This document shows, piece after piece, positions 18,625 through 27,750 of a DNA stretch of 64,000 nt. The DNA comes from Rothia uropygialis (GTDB taxonomy: Bacteria > Actinomycetota > Actinomycetes > Actinomycetales > Micrococcaceae). The DNA lies in assembly GCF_004137765.1 (NCBI RefSeq), contig NZ_NOIS01000005.1:310001-374000 (forward strand), written 5' to 3'. The position numbers and the translations under genes were made by a program. Positions within the stretch are counted from its first letter, which is position 1. Each line of letters opens with the position of its first letter. The notes beneath the pieces were generated by a model, which was given only the letters and a program-made list of their open reading frames with translations, was not told the origin of the DNA and did not search any database.

Positions 18625-19794
18625 TTAGGAAGCCTGATGCGCGAGCTCGGCGGCTTTGTCCGCACCGGAGTCCATGGTTTCTGCCTGGGTCACCAGCGGG
18701 TGGTTGGCCTCATTCAGAATCCGACGGCCCTCTTCGACGTTGTTGCCATCGAGGCGGACAACGAGGGGCTTGGTCGCCGTGTCTCCGAGGATCTCCAGGG
18801 CCTTGACGATGCCCGTGGCCACGGCGTCACATGCCGTGATTCCGCCGAAGACGTTGACGAAAACCGATTTGACCTGGTCATCGCCGAGGATCACGTCGAG
18901 ACCGTTGGCCATGACCTCAGCAGAGGCGCCACCACCGATGTCAAGGAAGTTGGCAGGCTTGACGTTACCGTGCTTTTCGCCGGCGTAGGCCACCACGTCG
19001 AGCGTGGACATGACGAGACCCGCACCGTTGCCGATGATTCCGACCTCACCGTCGAGCTTGACGTAGTTGAGATCGTTTTCCTTGGCCTTGGCCTCCAGCG
19101 GATCGGTCGAGGACTTGTCCTCGAGGCCTGCGTGGTCCTCGTGGCGGAACTCGGCATTGTCGTCCAGAGATACCTTGCCGTCGAGCGCCAGGATGTCGCC
19201 TTCGCCGGTCTTGACCAGCGGGTTGACCTCAACCAGGGTCGCGTCTTCCTTGTCGAAAACCTCTCCCAGCTTGACCAGCACGTGAGCCACCTTGGAACGG
19301 AGCTCCTCGGGGAAGCCCGCGGCAGCGACGATTTCTTCCGCCTTGGCCTGATTCAACCCGTCGGCCGGGTTGACCTCGACGCGAGCCAATGCCTCTGGGC
19401 GCTCCTCAGCGAGCTGCTCGATTTCCATGCCGCCTTCAACGGAGCACATGGCCAGGTAGGAGCGGTTGGCACGGTCAAGAAGAACCGAGAAGTAGTATTC
19501 CTCGGCAATGTCCGCACCCTGCGCGATCATCACGCGGTTGACGGTGTGACCTTTGATGTCCATGCCCAGAATCTGGGAAGCGTATTCGTAAGCCTCGTCG
19601 GCCGACTTGGCGACCTTGACGCCGCCGGCCTTGCCGCGACCGCCCACCTTGACCTGCGCCTTGACGACGGTCACGCCACCGATCTTCTCAGCGGCAGCTT
19701 TTGCTTCTTCGGGAGTTTCGGCAACGATCCCTTGAAGTACGGGTACACCGTGCTTCTCGAAGAGATCGCGTGCCTGGAATTCAAACAGGTCCAC
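18625..19794 (-). CDS. sucC: Succinyl-CoA ligase (ADP-forming), beta subunit
   Basis: The 389-residue ATP-grasp beta subunit that partners SucD. It starts [18 protein letters not shown] and has [16 protein letters not shown] and [29 protein letters not shown], plus the C-terminal CoA-ligase segment [12 protein letters not shown]. The start is GTG at 19794, with AAGGA about nine bases upstream and family homology beginning immediately; the open frame runs to 19896 without conservation. First gene of the sucCD operon. Confidence 0.95.
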   Translation of the reverse strand: MDLFEFQARDLFEKHGVPVLQGIVAETPEEAKAAAEKIGGVTVVKAQVKVGGRGKAGGVKVAKSADEAYEYASQILGMDIKGHTVNRVMIAQGADIAEEYYFSVLLDRANRSYLAMCSVEGGMEIEQLAEERPEALARVEVNPADGLNQAKAEEIVAAAGFPEELRSKVAHVLVKLGEVFDKEDATLVEVNPLVKTGEGDILALDGKVSLDDNAEFRHEDHAGLEDKSSTDPLEAKAKENDLNYVKLDGEVGIIGNGAGLVMSTLDVVAYAGEKHGNVKPANFLDIGGGASAEVMANGLDVILGDDQVKSVFVNVFGGITACDAVATGIVKALEILGDTATKPLVVRLDGNNVEEGRRILNEANHPLVTQAETMDSGADKAAELAHQAS

Positions 19795-20003
19795 GGATAT
19801 GTGTCCTTCTTCGTCGAAGTCGTGCCGGGTGAACCGTCCAGCCCATCCGGCTTGATTGTCGTGGAGCGCCCTCATCCGCCGTGACCCATCGATCATCGCG
19901 GGAGACAGACGCTCCCCTGAGGCGACTTTAGCTCAGAAGGTGGTAGGCACCCTAACTAGAAAGGCCGTGTTTCGCTGCGAAACAGTGGTCCCTGAGTCAC
20001 AAT

Positions 20004-21395
20004 TCACTCAATCTTTTCTTCGGCGGGCTCGACCGGATCGCCGAATTCGAGAGACGAGTCGGAGCGGTCTTTCGACCATACGACGGCGCCCAGTGCGAGA
20101 AGGGCCGCACCCATCAGCAAATACGCCGGCCACATGGTGTTACCGGTCTTGTCGATCAGCCAGGTATTGACGGCACTCATCGGTCCCCCGAAGAGCGCGT
20201 TGCCGATGTTGAAGACCAGGGCGAATCCGCTGAAACGCGCGGCCGTGGGGAACAATTCCGAAACGGCCGACGGCAATGCGCCGTCGTTGAGGGACAGAAA
20301 TGCTCCCATGACCACCAGGGCGGAGACTGCCAGCCAATAGTGCCCCGTGCCCATGACCGCGAATGCCGGGACCGAAAGGACGATGAATAGTGTAGAAGCG
20401 AGGATCAGCGTGCGCCTCCTGCCTATCCGGTCGGCTATGGATCCCGTGAGGAAGATGAACGCGATGTAGGTGACCAGAGACAACGTCGTGGCTAGTTGAG
20501 ACGCCGTCGCGTCGTAACCCAGGTTCTCGGCCAGGTACGTCGGCATGAAAGTCAGCACCACGTAGAAGCCGACAGCGTTCAGCAGGACTATCCCGAGCCC
20601 CTGGACCAGTTGCTTTGGGGCGTGGGTGACCAATTCGACCAATGGCGGCGTGGGTTTCTGGCCCCGCTTGACGATCTTCATTTGGTTGGTGTTGTGCTTG
20701 ACGAATGCTGGCGTGTCTTCGATTTTGCGCCGAATGTACAGGCCGATCAGGCCGAGAGGCGCAGCCACGAGGAATGGCAACCGCCAACCCCACGCGTTCA
20801 TGGCGGCGCCGTCCAACAATCCGTACAGCAGGGTCGCTGCGAGCGAGCCCAGGAGCAGGCCCGACGCCGTCGAAGCAGGAACCACCGACGCGTATCGTCC
20901 TCGTTTCCCTTGGGGTGCGAATTCGCTCAGGAGAGCGGAAGCACCGGCGTATTCGCCGGATGCGGAAAAGCCCTGAACCAATCGGAGAACGAGCAAAATG
21001 ATCGGAGCGGCGATTCCTATCGTGGATGCGCCCGGCAGGCACCCGATGAGGAAGGTAGCGCTGGTCATGAGAAGGATCGACCACGCAAGGGTTTTGGTTC
21101 GCCCGAAGCGGTCTCCCCAATGGCCCCAGAAGAAAGCTCCCACGGGGCGGATCAAGAACGCCACGGCAAAAAGCCCGAAGGCCAAGAACGTGGAATTCTC
21201 GGCGTTTCCGGGAAAGAACTCGGCACCGATCGTAACGGCTAAATAGCTGTAGGCACCGTAGTCGAACCACTCGACAAAATTTCCGAGGAAACTGGAAACG
21301 ACGGCTTTTCGCCTCTGACTGTCGTCCGGGTCCGTTGCGTCGAGTTGACGATGCGCCGTGTTTTCCGAAGACCGGCTGTCAGATAAGGAGGTCAT
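20004..21395 (-). CDS. MFS metabolite:H+ symporter (ProP/KgtP-like)
   Basis: A 463-residue transporter of the metabolite:proton symporter branch of the MFS. Signature stretches are SSFLGNFVEWFDYGAYSYLAVTIGAEFFPGN in the first segment, RPVGAFFWGHWGDRFGRTKTL (motif A) and LVQGFSASGEYAGASALLSEFAPQGKRGRY. The family imports compatible solutes or organic acids (proline/betaine, alpha-ketoglutarate, shikimate). With a betaine operon nearby an osmolyte role is tempting, but substrate is not readable. Start is ATG at 21395. Confidence 0.82.
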   Translation of the reverse strand: MTSLSDSRSSENTAHRQLDATDPDDSQRRKAVVSSFLGNFVEWFDYGAYSYLAVTIGAEFFPGNAENSTFLAFGLFAVAFLIRPVGAFFWGHWGDRFGRTKTLAWSILLMTSATFLIGCLPGASTIGIAAPIILLVLRLVQGFSASGEYAGASALLSEFAPQGKRGRYASVVPASTASGLLLGSLAATLLYGLLDGAAMNAWGWRLPFLVAAPLGLIGLYIRRKIEDTPAFVKHNTNQMKIVKRGQKPTPPLVELVTHAPKQLVQGLGIVLLNAVGFYVVLTFMPTYLAENLGYDATASQLATTLSLVTYIAFIFLTGSIADRIGRRRTLILASTLFIVLSVPAFAVMGTGHYWLAVSALVVMGAFLSLNDGALPSAVSELFPTAARFSGFALVFNIGNALFGGPMSAVNTWLIDKTGNTMWPAYLLMGAALLALGAVVWSKDRSDSSLEFGDPVEPAEEKIE

Positions 21396-21533
21396 ACATG
21401 CCCTTCAAGGTGTGGTTTCCACAACACCCTACCGGCATTTTTCCATGTCAGCAGGTTGTGGGCCCATACCCTGGCGTCATTCTCGGAACCAGTACTCTGT
21501 CCCTGTTCCTCTGCGAATCGCCCGGCGAGACGG

Positions 21534-24098
21534 CTATTGCTCGACCTTCTTCAACGGTGCGTAGCGCAGGAGCAGCCGTTTTTCCTCGTTGGCGAATCGG
21601 ACCTTGGCGACCGTTTTGTCGCCACCACCTTCCAAAGCGATGACGCGGCCCGTGCCGAATGTCTTGTGCTCGACGGTGTCCCCGATGGCCAAGGAGGGAA
21701 TTTCTTTCGACTGATTGATCCGAGATGCCTTGGTTGCACGCGTGCCCAAGTTCGGTGAGCCTTCGATTCCGCCGGAATATCCGGCGTCGTGACTTGCAGG
21801 TGCCGGACGCTGGGTAGGACCGGTACCGCGTCCGCCCCAGGCCCCGGATCCGCTCCAGGTTCCGTGGTCGCGTCGGCCCGGGCCGCCCCCGAATGCGCCG
21901 GAACCGTATACAGGCGAGCCGAATCCTCCCGCGGAGAATCCCGAAGCCGACCCGAGTCGTTTCCAATCAATCAGGTGCTCCGGAATCTCCTCCAGGAACG
22001 GGGACGGCGGGTTGAATTGCCCCTGGCCCCACATGGAACGCGATTCAGCTCGAGTCAGGTATAGCCTCTCCATTGCGCGAGTCAGCCCAACATATGCGAT
22101 GCGGCGTTCCTCGCTCATCTCGTTCTCGTCGGCTAGTGCCCGCTGATGCGGGAAAATCCCGTGCTCCATGCCCGTCAGGAAAACGACCGGGAACTCGAGT
22201 CCTTTGGCGGTGTGCAGGGTCATCAGGGTCACGACGCCCTGTTCGCGAGCTTCGGCAACCTCCCGCGCGACCTGGGCGGCCGAAACGCCGCCTTCCTCCT
22301 CGTCGCCCTGTTTCGGCCGGTTCGGGATCTGGTCCGCGTCGGCCACCAGCGAGACGTGCTCCAGGAATTCAGTCAGGCCGCCCTCAGGGTTGTCTCTTTC
22401 GAACTCGCGGACGACCGCCACAAGCTCGGCGAGGTTTTCCACCCGCGATTCATCCTGCGGATCGTCAGAAGTCCGGAGCGACTCCAGATATCCGGACTGT
22501 TCCAAAACGGCCTCGAGGCACGTCGCGGCCGACTCTGTGGAAGCGATCTGCTCAAGATCGTCCATCAGCGTGACGAACGCACCGATCTTCTTGGCACCGG
22601 AGGCGGCCAGTCCGGGCGCTTCCTCCGCATTGCGGGCCGCGGCCATGAATGAAGTCCGGTTCCTGGAGGCGAGGTTTGCGATCGCGCCTTCGGACCGAGC
22701 ACCGATTCCACGCTTCGGCTCGTTGAGGATGCGGCGGACGCTGATGTCATCATCCGGATTCATGAGCGCGCGCAGGTACGAGAGCGCGTCCTTGATCTCT
22801 TTGCGCTCGTAGAAACGCGTCCCGCCCACCACGCGATACGGAAGGCCCACACGCATCAAGATCTCTTCCACCGAGCGCGACTGCGCATTGGTCCGGTAGA
22901 ACACGGCGACGTCGCCCGGAGCGACTCCCTCTTCATCCCGAAGTCGGTCGATCTCTTCGGCGATGAACCGTGCCTCGGCGTGTTCGTTCTCCGCGACGTA
23001 ACCCGTGATGAGGGCACCGTCTCCGGAGGCGGTCCACAGTTTCTTGTCACGGCGGTTGGGATTGCGTTCGATCACCGAGTTCGCCGCGCTCAGAATGTTC
23101 TGCGTGGACCGGTAATTCTGTTCCAACAAGATAGTGCGCGCCGACGGGTAGTCCCGTTCGAAGTCGGTGATGTTCCGGATGTCGGCCCCACGGAACGCAT
23201 AAATGGACTGGTCGGAATCGCCTACAACCGTCAATTCGGCCGGTTCGGCTCCTCGGGGATACGGCGTGGCTTGCTCCTGAGCGGAATTCTCAGCCGCATC
23301 GTGACCGGTGAGTTCTCGCACGAGCGCGTACTGGGCGTGGTTGGTGTCCTGGTACTCGTCGACCAGAATGTGGCGGAACCGGCGTCGGTAATACTCGGCG
23401 ACTTGGGGAAAGGCGCGGAACATGAAGACCGTTTCCGCAATGAGGTCGTCGAAATCCATCGCATTCGCCGCACGCAACCGACGGGTGTATTCGCTGTACA
23501 CTCGAGCGACATTCGATTCCCACGGGTCAGTACTGGATGCGGAAGAAGCATTTCGCTCGGCATCGATCAGCTCGTTCTTGAGCGCCGAGATCCGGTGCTG
23601 CAGAGCCTTGGGGGCGAACTTCTTGGAGTCCAGTTCGAATTCCTTGGCGATCAATGTCACCAGCCGCAGGGAATCCGCGGCATCGTAGATCGAAAACGAG
23701 GATTTCATCCCCAGTGTGCCCGCCTCGCGACGCAGAACGCGGACGCAGAAACTGTGGAAGGTCGAGATCCACATCTTTTCGGCGCGTGGCCCCACCAATT
23801 CGACAACGCGATCGCGCATCTCGGCCGCGGCCTTGTTCGTGAAAGTGATGGCCAAGATCTCGCCCTGATGCGCGCGACCTGTTGCGAGCAGATAAGCAAT
23901 GCGGTGCGTCAGAACACGGGTTTTGCCGGATCCGGCCCCGGCGACAATCAACAGGGGCGATCCCGAATGTGTCACCGCCGCCGCCTGGTGCTCGTTGAGG
24001 CCCTCAACCAGTGACTGAGGATCACGAGGTCCGGCTCCCGGTCCAGTGGACGAGGAGCTCTCGGGCGTAAAAAAGGAAGAGTCGCGCAGAAAATCCAT
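21534..24098 (-). CDS. pcrA: ATP-dependent DNA helicase PcrA/UvrD
   Basis: A superfamily 1A 3'-5' DNA helicase of 854 residues used in excision repair and removal of replication obstacles. Motifs in order: GLNEHQAAAVTHSGSPLLIVAGAGSGKTRVL (Q motif and Walker A), TFTNKAAAEMRDRV, VDEYQDTNHAQY (motif II), VGDSDQSIYAFRGAD (III), LEQNYRS (IV), VTLMTLHTAKGLEFPVVFLTGME (V) and RRIAYVGLTRAMERLYL (VI). The C terminus has a Gly-rich linker and a Tudor-like tail (GDTVEHKTFGTGRVIALEGGG) typical of PcrA. Transcribed toward the MFS gene downstream. Confidence 0.95.
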   Translation of the reverse strand: MDFLRDSSFFTPESSSSTGPGAGPRDPQSLVEGLNEHQAAAVTHSGSPLLIVAGAGSGKTRVLTHRIAYLLATGRAHQGEILAITFTNKAAAEMRDRVVELVGPRAEKMWISTFHSFCVRVLRREAGTLGMKSSFSIYDAADSLRLVTLIAKEFELDSKKFAPKALQHRISALKNELIDAERNASSASSTDPWESNVARVYSEYTRRLRAANAMDFDDLIAETVFMFRAFPQVAEYYRRRFRHILVDEYQDTNHAQYALVRELTGHDAAENSAQEQATPYPRGAEPAELTVVGDSDQSIYAFRGADIRNITDFERDYPSARTILLEQNYRSTQNILSAANSVIERNPNRRDKKLWTASGDGALITGYVAENEHAEARFIAEEIDRLRDEEGVAPGDVAVFYRTNAQSRSVEEILMRVGLPYRVVGGTRFYERKEIKDALSYLRALMNPDDDISVRRILNEPKRGIGARSEGAIANLASRNRTSFMAAARNAEEAPGLAASGAKKIGAFVTLMDDLEQIASTESAATCLEAVLEQSGYLESLRTSDDPQDESRVENLAELVAVVREFERDNPEGGLTEFLEHVSLVADADQIPNRPKQGDEEEGGVSAAQVAREVAEAREQGVVTLMTLHTAKGLEFPVVFLTGMEHGIFPHQRALADENEMSEERRIAYVGLTRAMERLYLTRAESRSMWGQGQFNPPSPFLEEIPEHLIDWKRLGSASGFSAGGFGSPVYGSGAFGGGPGRRDHGTWSGSGAWGGRGTGPTQRPAPASHDAGYSGGIEGSPNLGTRATKASRINQSKEIPSLAIGDTVEHKTFGTGRVIALEGGGDKTVAKVRFANEEKRLLLRYAPLKKVEQ

Positions 24099-24172
24099 AC
24101 CGAGAACCAGTCTAGGCGAACATAGTTTCGATTGGCTCCCCCATCCACAACCACAAGGTCCATAATTGGACT

Positions 24173-24901
24173 ATGGGTATGTCGAAGGGGCAAAAACGGC
24201 GCATGTACGGCAATCGGGTGGAACCAGCCTCACCGCCGCGAAACCCCGCGCAAGGGCGCAGCTCAGGCTCCCGGGCGTCCAACGACCAGCAAAAGACGGC
24301 CACGCCCCACCTCCAGCCACAGTCTGCATCGGTTTCTTCGCCGCGAACACGTCCCCAGCAGAAATCCTCCGCCGGGGTCATCACCGGCGCGCTTCTCGTG
24401 GTTTCGGTCCTGATGTTCGTCTTCCTCCACGCATGGGTGCTCCCTCAGCTCGGAGCGAGCGCCGACGTGGCCTTGCCGGAACTGCGGCCACTGGGTTTCT
24501 CTTCCGATGCGCAACGCATCGCAGACCAACTCGGCGACCAGGGGCTGCATGCCTATTCGTCGATCCATTGGTCCTGGGGGCTCATCACCCCGATTTTCCT
24601 GAGCGCCGCATGGATCGCCATGATCGCGGCGTCCGGGCTCAGGGGTGGTTTGCGATGGCTCCTGTGGGCTCCCCCGATCCTCTTCATGCTCATTTCCCTC
24701 GCGGGCAGCTTCACGACCGACGCCGCCCTCGCCCACCCTGCCGGCTCAGGGCCGACGGTCGCGACGGCGCTCATCCTCGTTCGGTGGGGCCTGCTGGTCG
24801 TCATGATCGTTGAGGCGGCATGGCTCGCGACGCGATTGATCCGAGGGAAATTGGACGCATTTTCTCGCGGCGAGCTCGAGGGCCAGCAACCGGTGCGCTG
24901 A
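24173..24901 (+). CDS. Membrane protein of unknown function
   Basis: A 242-residue protein with a basic, Ser/Pro/Gln-rich N terminus of about 65 residues followed by four hydrophobic segments: a first near VITGALLVVSVLMFVFLHAW, then WGLITPIFLSAAWIAMIA, a third around RWLLWAPPILFMLISLAG and a last at LVRWGLLVVMIVEAAWLA. No enzyme motif. It diverges from pcrA (74 bases between starts) and its stop is only 15 bases from the end of the convergent DHA2 efflux gene. Either of two ATGs, 24173 or 24179, could start it. Confidence 0.72.
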   Translation: MGMSKGQKRRMYGNRVEPASPPRNPAQGRSSGSRASNDQQKTATPHLQPQSASVSSPRTRPQQKSSAGVITGALLVVSVLMFVFLHAWVLPQLGASADVALPELRPLGFSSDAQRIADQLGDQGLHAYSSIHWSWGLITPIFLSAAWIAMIAASGLRGGLRWLLWAPPILFMLISLAGSFTTDAALAHPAGSGPTVATALILVRWGLLVVMIVEAAWLATRLIRGKLDAFSRGELEGQQPVR

Positions 24902-24916
24902 CCCCCGTGCTCCGGA

Positions 24917-26533
24917 TCAGGCCTGCTTCGAACGATCCATCTTGCGGGGACGGAAGAAGGCGGCAACCACAGCCGCGAGTAACACGGCCGCTGCGGGAAG
25001 CAAGATACTCTGCCCCATCGCGGTCGCGTACCCATCACGGAGCATCTCCGGCAATTGGGTGCTGCCGGCTGCGGCCTCTCCCCCTTGGGCGGATTGCCCT
25101 GACATCTGGGGAAGGTTCGCTGCGATGCGGTTCTCCATCATCATCGCGATCAACGATGAGCCGAGAACGGATCCAACCTGACGGGTCGTGTTGAAGACGC
25201 CGGAGCCCGCACCGGCCTGCTGCGGGGACAGGTCGCGTGTCGTCGTAATGGAAATCGGCGCCCACATGCAGGACCCCCCGATGCCCATGACGAACGAGGG
25301 AATCAGCATGATCCAGATCGACGTATCGGGGGCCATGAAGAACCAATATCCCACTAGACCCAGAACGTTCATGAGGAGGCCGAAGACCGCAATGAAGGGC
25401 GCTCTCGCGGCCGTGATCAAACGTCCGACGACGGGGGCCAGGACACCCGAGACGATGGCCATCGGAGCAATCATCAGTGCAGCCTGGGTCGGGGCCATGC
25501 CGCGAACGAGCTGGTAGTACAGCATCAGCGGCAGTACAAAGGACACGATCATCAGCCCCACCATGCTGATCGCAGAGTTTCCCAAGGAAAAGTTCCTGTC
25601 ACGGAACAAACCGAGAGGGATCAGCGGTTCTGCCGGGGTGACCTTCTGCCAGACAACAAAGAGGGCGAGGAAGATCACGCCGGCGATGATCAGTTCCGGA
25701 ACCGTGATAGGCCCCCAGATCTTGCCCCAGTCGTGACCGTGGCCTTCTTGAATTCCGAAGACGATGAGGAACATCGCGATGGCGCTCAGCACGACTCCGA
25801 GATAGTCCATCTTGTGCCGGTGGATTTCGAGCTTGGGAACTTTCTGCCAGGCACGAACGAACGCGAAGATGCCCACGGGGATGTTGACGAAGAATATCCA
25901 TTCCCAGCCCAGGCTGTCGACCAGGAGCCCGCCCAGGATCGGCCCCAGCAAGCTGGCGACGCCGGCGGTCGCGCCCCAAATGCCCATAGCGGCACCGCGA
26001 CGCTCCGGAGGGAACATTCGGGTAATGATTGCCATGGTCTGGGGGGTCATGATCGCCGCGCCCAGCCCCTGGAACACACGGGCGATGATGAGCATCCCGA
26101 CCGTGCCGGAGAGCCCACACCACAACGACGCCAGCGTGAACAACGCGAGGCCGCCCAGATACATTCGACCGGGACCGACACGATCCCCCAGCCTTCCGGT
26201 CACCAAAAGAGGCACGGCGTAGGCGAGCAAGTAGGCGCTCGTGACCCACACGACCTGATTGATGTCGGTGTCAAAGTGATTCATGATCGCCGGCATCGCG
26301 GTGGATACGATGGTTGCATCGATCAGGATCATGAAGAACCCGATCACAATGGCCCAGAGCGCACTCCATGCCTGTTTGTCTTCTTTTTTGGGATCGACGC
26401 CGTCGCCCTGGTGGGCTTCGCGAGTCTCCTCTGCCGGTGGCATTTCCGCGGGTTTCGAAGCGGTAGACGAGGTATCCGCACGCGCCTCCTCCGAGGTGGC
26501 ACCGCTGTGCCGCGGAGTGTATTCGGGACTCAT
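24917..26533 (-). CDS. DHA2-family (EmrB/QacA-like) MFS drug exporter
   Basis: A 538-residue drug:H+ antiporter with fourteen predicted membrane segments. Motifs include DATIVSTAMPAIMNHF (D1 region), WVTSAYLLAYAVPLLVTGRLGDRVGPGRMYLGGL (motif A) and the motif C-like segment GVASLLGPILGGLLVDSLGWEWIFFVNIPVG. The N-terminal 50 residues are hydrophilic. It starts 10 bases after padR on the same strand, so the PadR protein very likely controls its expression. Substrates cannot be inferred. Confidence 0.88.
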   Translation of the reverse strand: MSPEYTPRHSGATSEEARADTSSTASKPAEMPPAEETREAHQGDGVDPKKEDKQAWSALWAIVIGFFMILIDATIVSTAMPAIMNHFDTDINQVVWVTSAYLLAYAVPLLVTGRLGDRVGPGRMYLGGLALFTLASLWCGLSGTVGMLIIARVFQGLGAAIMTPQTMAIITRMFPPERRGAAMGIWGATAGVASLLGPILGGLLVDSLGWEWIFFVNIPVGIFAFVRAWQKVPKLEIHRHKMDYLGVVLSAIAMFLIVFGIQEGHGHDWGKIWGPITVPELIIAGVIFLALFVVWQKVTPAEPLIPLGLFRDRNFSLGNSAISMVGLMIVSFVLPLMLYYQLVRGMAPTQAALMIAPMAIVSGVLAPVVGRLITAARAPFIAVFGLLMNVLGLVGYWFFMAPDTSIWIMLIPSFVMGIGGSCMWAPISITTTRDLSPQQAGAGSGVFNTTRQVGSVLGSSLIAMMMENRIAANLPQMSGQSAQGGEAAAGSTQLPEMLRDGYATAMGQSILLPAAAVLLAAVVAAFFRPRKMDRSKQA

Positions 26534-26543
26534 AATTCTTCTT

Positions 26544-27146
26544 TCAGGAAGTCGGTGTGGGGGAAATCTCGGCCCACGTCAGTGCACCGCTCTCGACGAG
26601 ATCGATGGTGCGCTGCATGTGGTTGACCTGTGCTGTCTGTACTTCGAGCAGATAGGTGTCTTCCAGAAGGAAGATCTCGCTGATGCCGGTTTTCCGGGCA
26701 TGGTTGAGGCGTTCGATCCTGCTCGCGCGAAGCTCGTGCAGTTCCTTGATCCTTTGCTGGAAGGCCCCTCTGACCGTCTTCCACGGCAGTTTGGGTGCGA
26801 CGGCCAGGGCCACGGGGAAGACAGGATACTCATTCCGAGCCTTGGAAAGCTCGGAAATCACCCAGTTTGTCGCAGCCCGTTCGCCGGACGGTTCGAGGGC
26901 GTACACGGTCCGTTCGGGCCGGTTGCTTTCCCGCTCGATCCGGTCGATTCTGACCAGGCCGCTTTCTTCCATTTTTTCGACGGCGTGGTACAGCGTTCCA
27001 GGACTGACTTTGATCAATTGGTCGTCCCCGCGTTTCTTGAGAACCTGGAACATTTCGTACGGATGCATGGGGCCTTCGCGGAGCAGTCCCAACACCGTTA
27101 CCGCCAATGGCTTGAGCTCGACGCGTCCTCCTTCTGGGTATTCCAC
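26544..27146 (-). CDS. PadR-family transcriptional regulator
   Basis: About 200 residues. The N-terminal winged helix is clear: LAVTVLGLLREGPMHPYEMFQVLKKRG and VSPGTLYHAVEKMEESGLV, as in PadR proteins that repress efflux genes and respond to phenolics or drugs. The C-terminal half is helical, probably the dimerisation domain. The start is GTG at 27146. No Shine-Dalgarno precedes it, but a -10 (TAGAAT) ends seven bases before it, so the mRNA is probably leaderless. A palindrome covers that -10. The exporter follows after 10 bases. Confidence 0.85.
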   Translation of the reverse strand: MEYPEGGRVELKPLAVTVLGLLREGPMHPYEMFQVLKKRGDDQLIKVSPGTLYHAVEKMEESGLVRIDRIERESNRPERTVYALEPSGERAATNWVISELSKARNEYPVFPVALAVAPKLPWKTVRGAFQQRIKELHELRASRIERLNHARKTGISEIFLLEDTYLLEVQTAQVNHMQRTIDLVESGALTWAEISPTPTS

Positions 27147-27152
27147 GCCAAT

Positions 27153-27168
27153 TATTCTACTCAGAATA
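27153..27168. promoter_or_regulatory. Probable PadR operator palindrome
   Basis: TATTCT at 27153-27158 and AGAATA at 27163-27168 form a perfect 6-bp inverted repeat with a 4-base centre, overlapping the likely -10 of padR. The position is ideal for autorepression. PadR regulators commonly bind AT-rich palindromes of this kind. Confidence 0.6.
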
Positions 27169-27182
27169 TATAGCTTTGCGAA
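27154..27182 (-). promoter_or_regulatory. padR-exporter promoter
   Basis: On the minus strand TTCGCA (27182-27177), a 17-base spacer and TAGAAT (27159-27154) form a plausible -35/-10 pair. Transcription would begin at or next to the GTG at 27146. Confidence 0.5.
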
Positions 27183-27183
27183 T

Positions 27184-27615
27184 AGAAGACCGGTTGTTAT
27201 CGATGCAGTCCAGCCATTACTGCCTCCGTCCCCGCTTCCCGCCATCGATAACCCTGAAGCCGCTGACAAAACGCCTAAACGCCAGATCTGACCACGAAAC
27301 CCCAAGAAGCAGCACGATTTGCTTCACACGGAACGGGACCAGCGCCCTCCTGCGGCGCCTGCCCCAGGGAGGGGCAATAACACAATCTATTCAAGTTTTC
27401 TTTCAATTTTGCGTTGATTTAAATCCTTGCGCGCCCATTCTTCACCCCGTAAGGTTTGATCCGTACTCGCGGGTACAGAATATAAGGAACCATGCAAGGA
27501 TCGCCGCCTCGCAATGCCCCGGCAACCTCTTTGTTTCGATAACACTGTTCTCGGCGCGATGGGCGCCACGGCATTTCGGGACAGTATGTCCAAGAATCAA
27601 CACGATGGAGAAATC
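27184..27615. other. Intergenic stretch before the small peptide gene
   Basis: No supported gene. It is AT-richer than its surroundings and holds a short hairpin (TGCCCC-AGGGA-GGGGCA, 27360-27376) and the promoter-like pair at 27456-27486. A 16-codon ATG frame at 27492-27542 follows AAGGAA but has no support beyond that. Confidence 0.5.
27456..27486 (+). promoter_or_regulatory. Candidate promoter of the small peptide gene
   Basis: TTGATC at 27456-27461 and TATAAG at 27481-27486 are separated by 19 bases. The spacer contains a GTAC...GTAC repeat. A start near 27493 would give a leader of about 120 bases. Spacing is slightly long. Confidence 0.35.
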
Positions 27616-27711
27616 ATGGATATTGTAGGAATCATCAAAGCAGCTCTCGTCGCGGGTGGCGACATCGTAGCCGTCATCGAGAAGATCGTCTCGGCGATCT
27701 TCGGCAACTAG
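27616..27711 (+). CDS. 31-residue amphipathic peptide, phenol-soluble-modulin-like
   Basis: A 31-codon gene with a good ribosome site (GGAG at 27607-27610, five bases before ATG) and a strong hairpin terminator ten bases after the stop. The peptide begins MDIVGIIKAALVAGGD and ends IVSAIFGN. It has no signal sequence and no Cys; charged residues are D2, K8, D16, E22 and K23 (net about -1). Small or polar residues recur every three to four positions (D2, G5, K8/A9, G15/D16, A19, E22/K23, S26), giving an amphipathic helix. Size, formyl-Met start and the C-terminal FGN recall staphylococcal phenol-soluble modulins and leaderless membrane-active peptides. That is resemblance in character, not proven homology. 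No exporter or immunity gene is adjacent. Confidence 0.6.
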   Translation: MDIVGIIKAALVAGGDIVAVIEKIVSAIFGN

Positions 27712-27720
27712 CACTGCCAG

Positions 27721-27750
27721 AGGTGGGCCGCCCTATAGGGCCGCCCACCT
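27721..27750 (+). terminator. Terminator of the small peptide gene
   Basis: AGGTGGGC pairs with GCCCACCT and GCCC with GGGC around a TATA loop, with one C-C mismatch, giving a near-perfect 30-base palindrome. It is followed by CCCCCTTTCC. It starts ten bases after the stop codon. Confidence 0.7.

Noticed and set aside
21398-21643. Plus-strand frame with a perfect AAGGAGGT before ATG
   Set aside because: The Shine-Dalgarno-like bases are the complement of the first codons of the MFS gene (MTSLSD). The frame then runs antisense into pcrA, and the product has no recognisable feature.
27616-27711. Corynebacterial PorA/PorH-type porin peptide
   Set aside because: Those are also short leaderless acidic peptides, but they occur in mycolate-bearing genera next to groEL2, and I see no sequence match; groL lies 17 kb away here.
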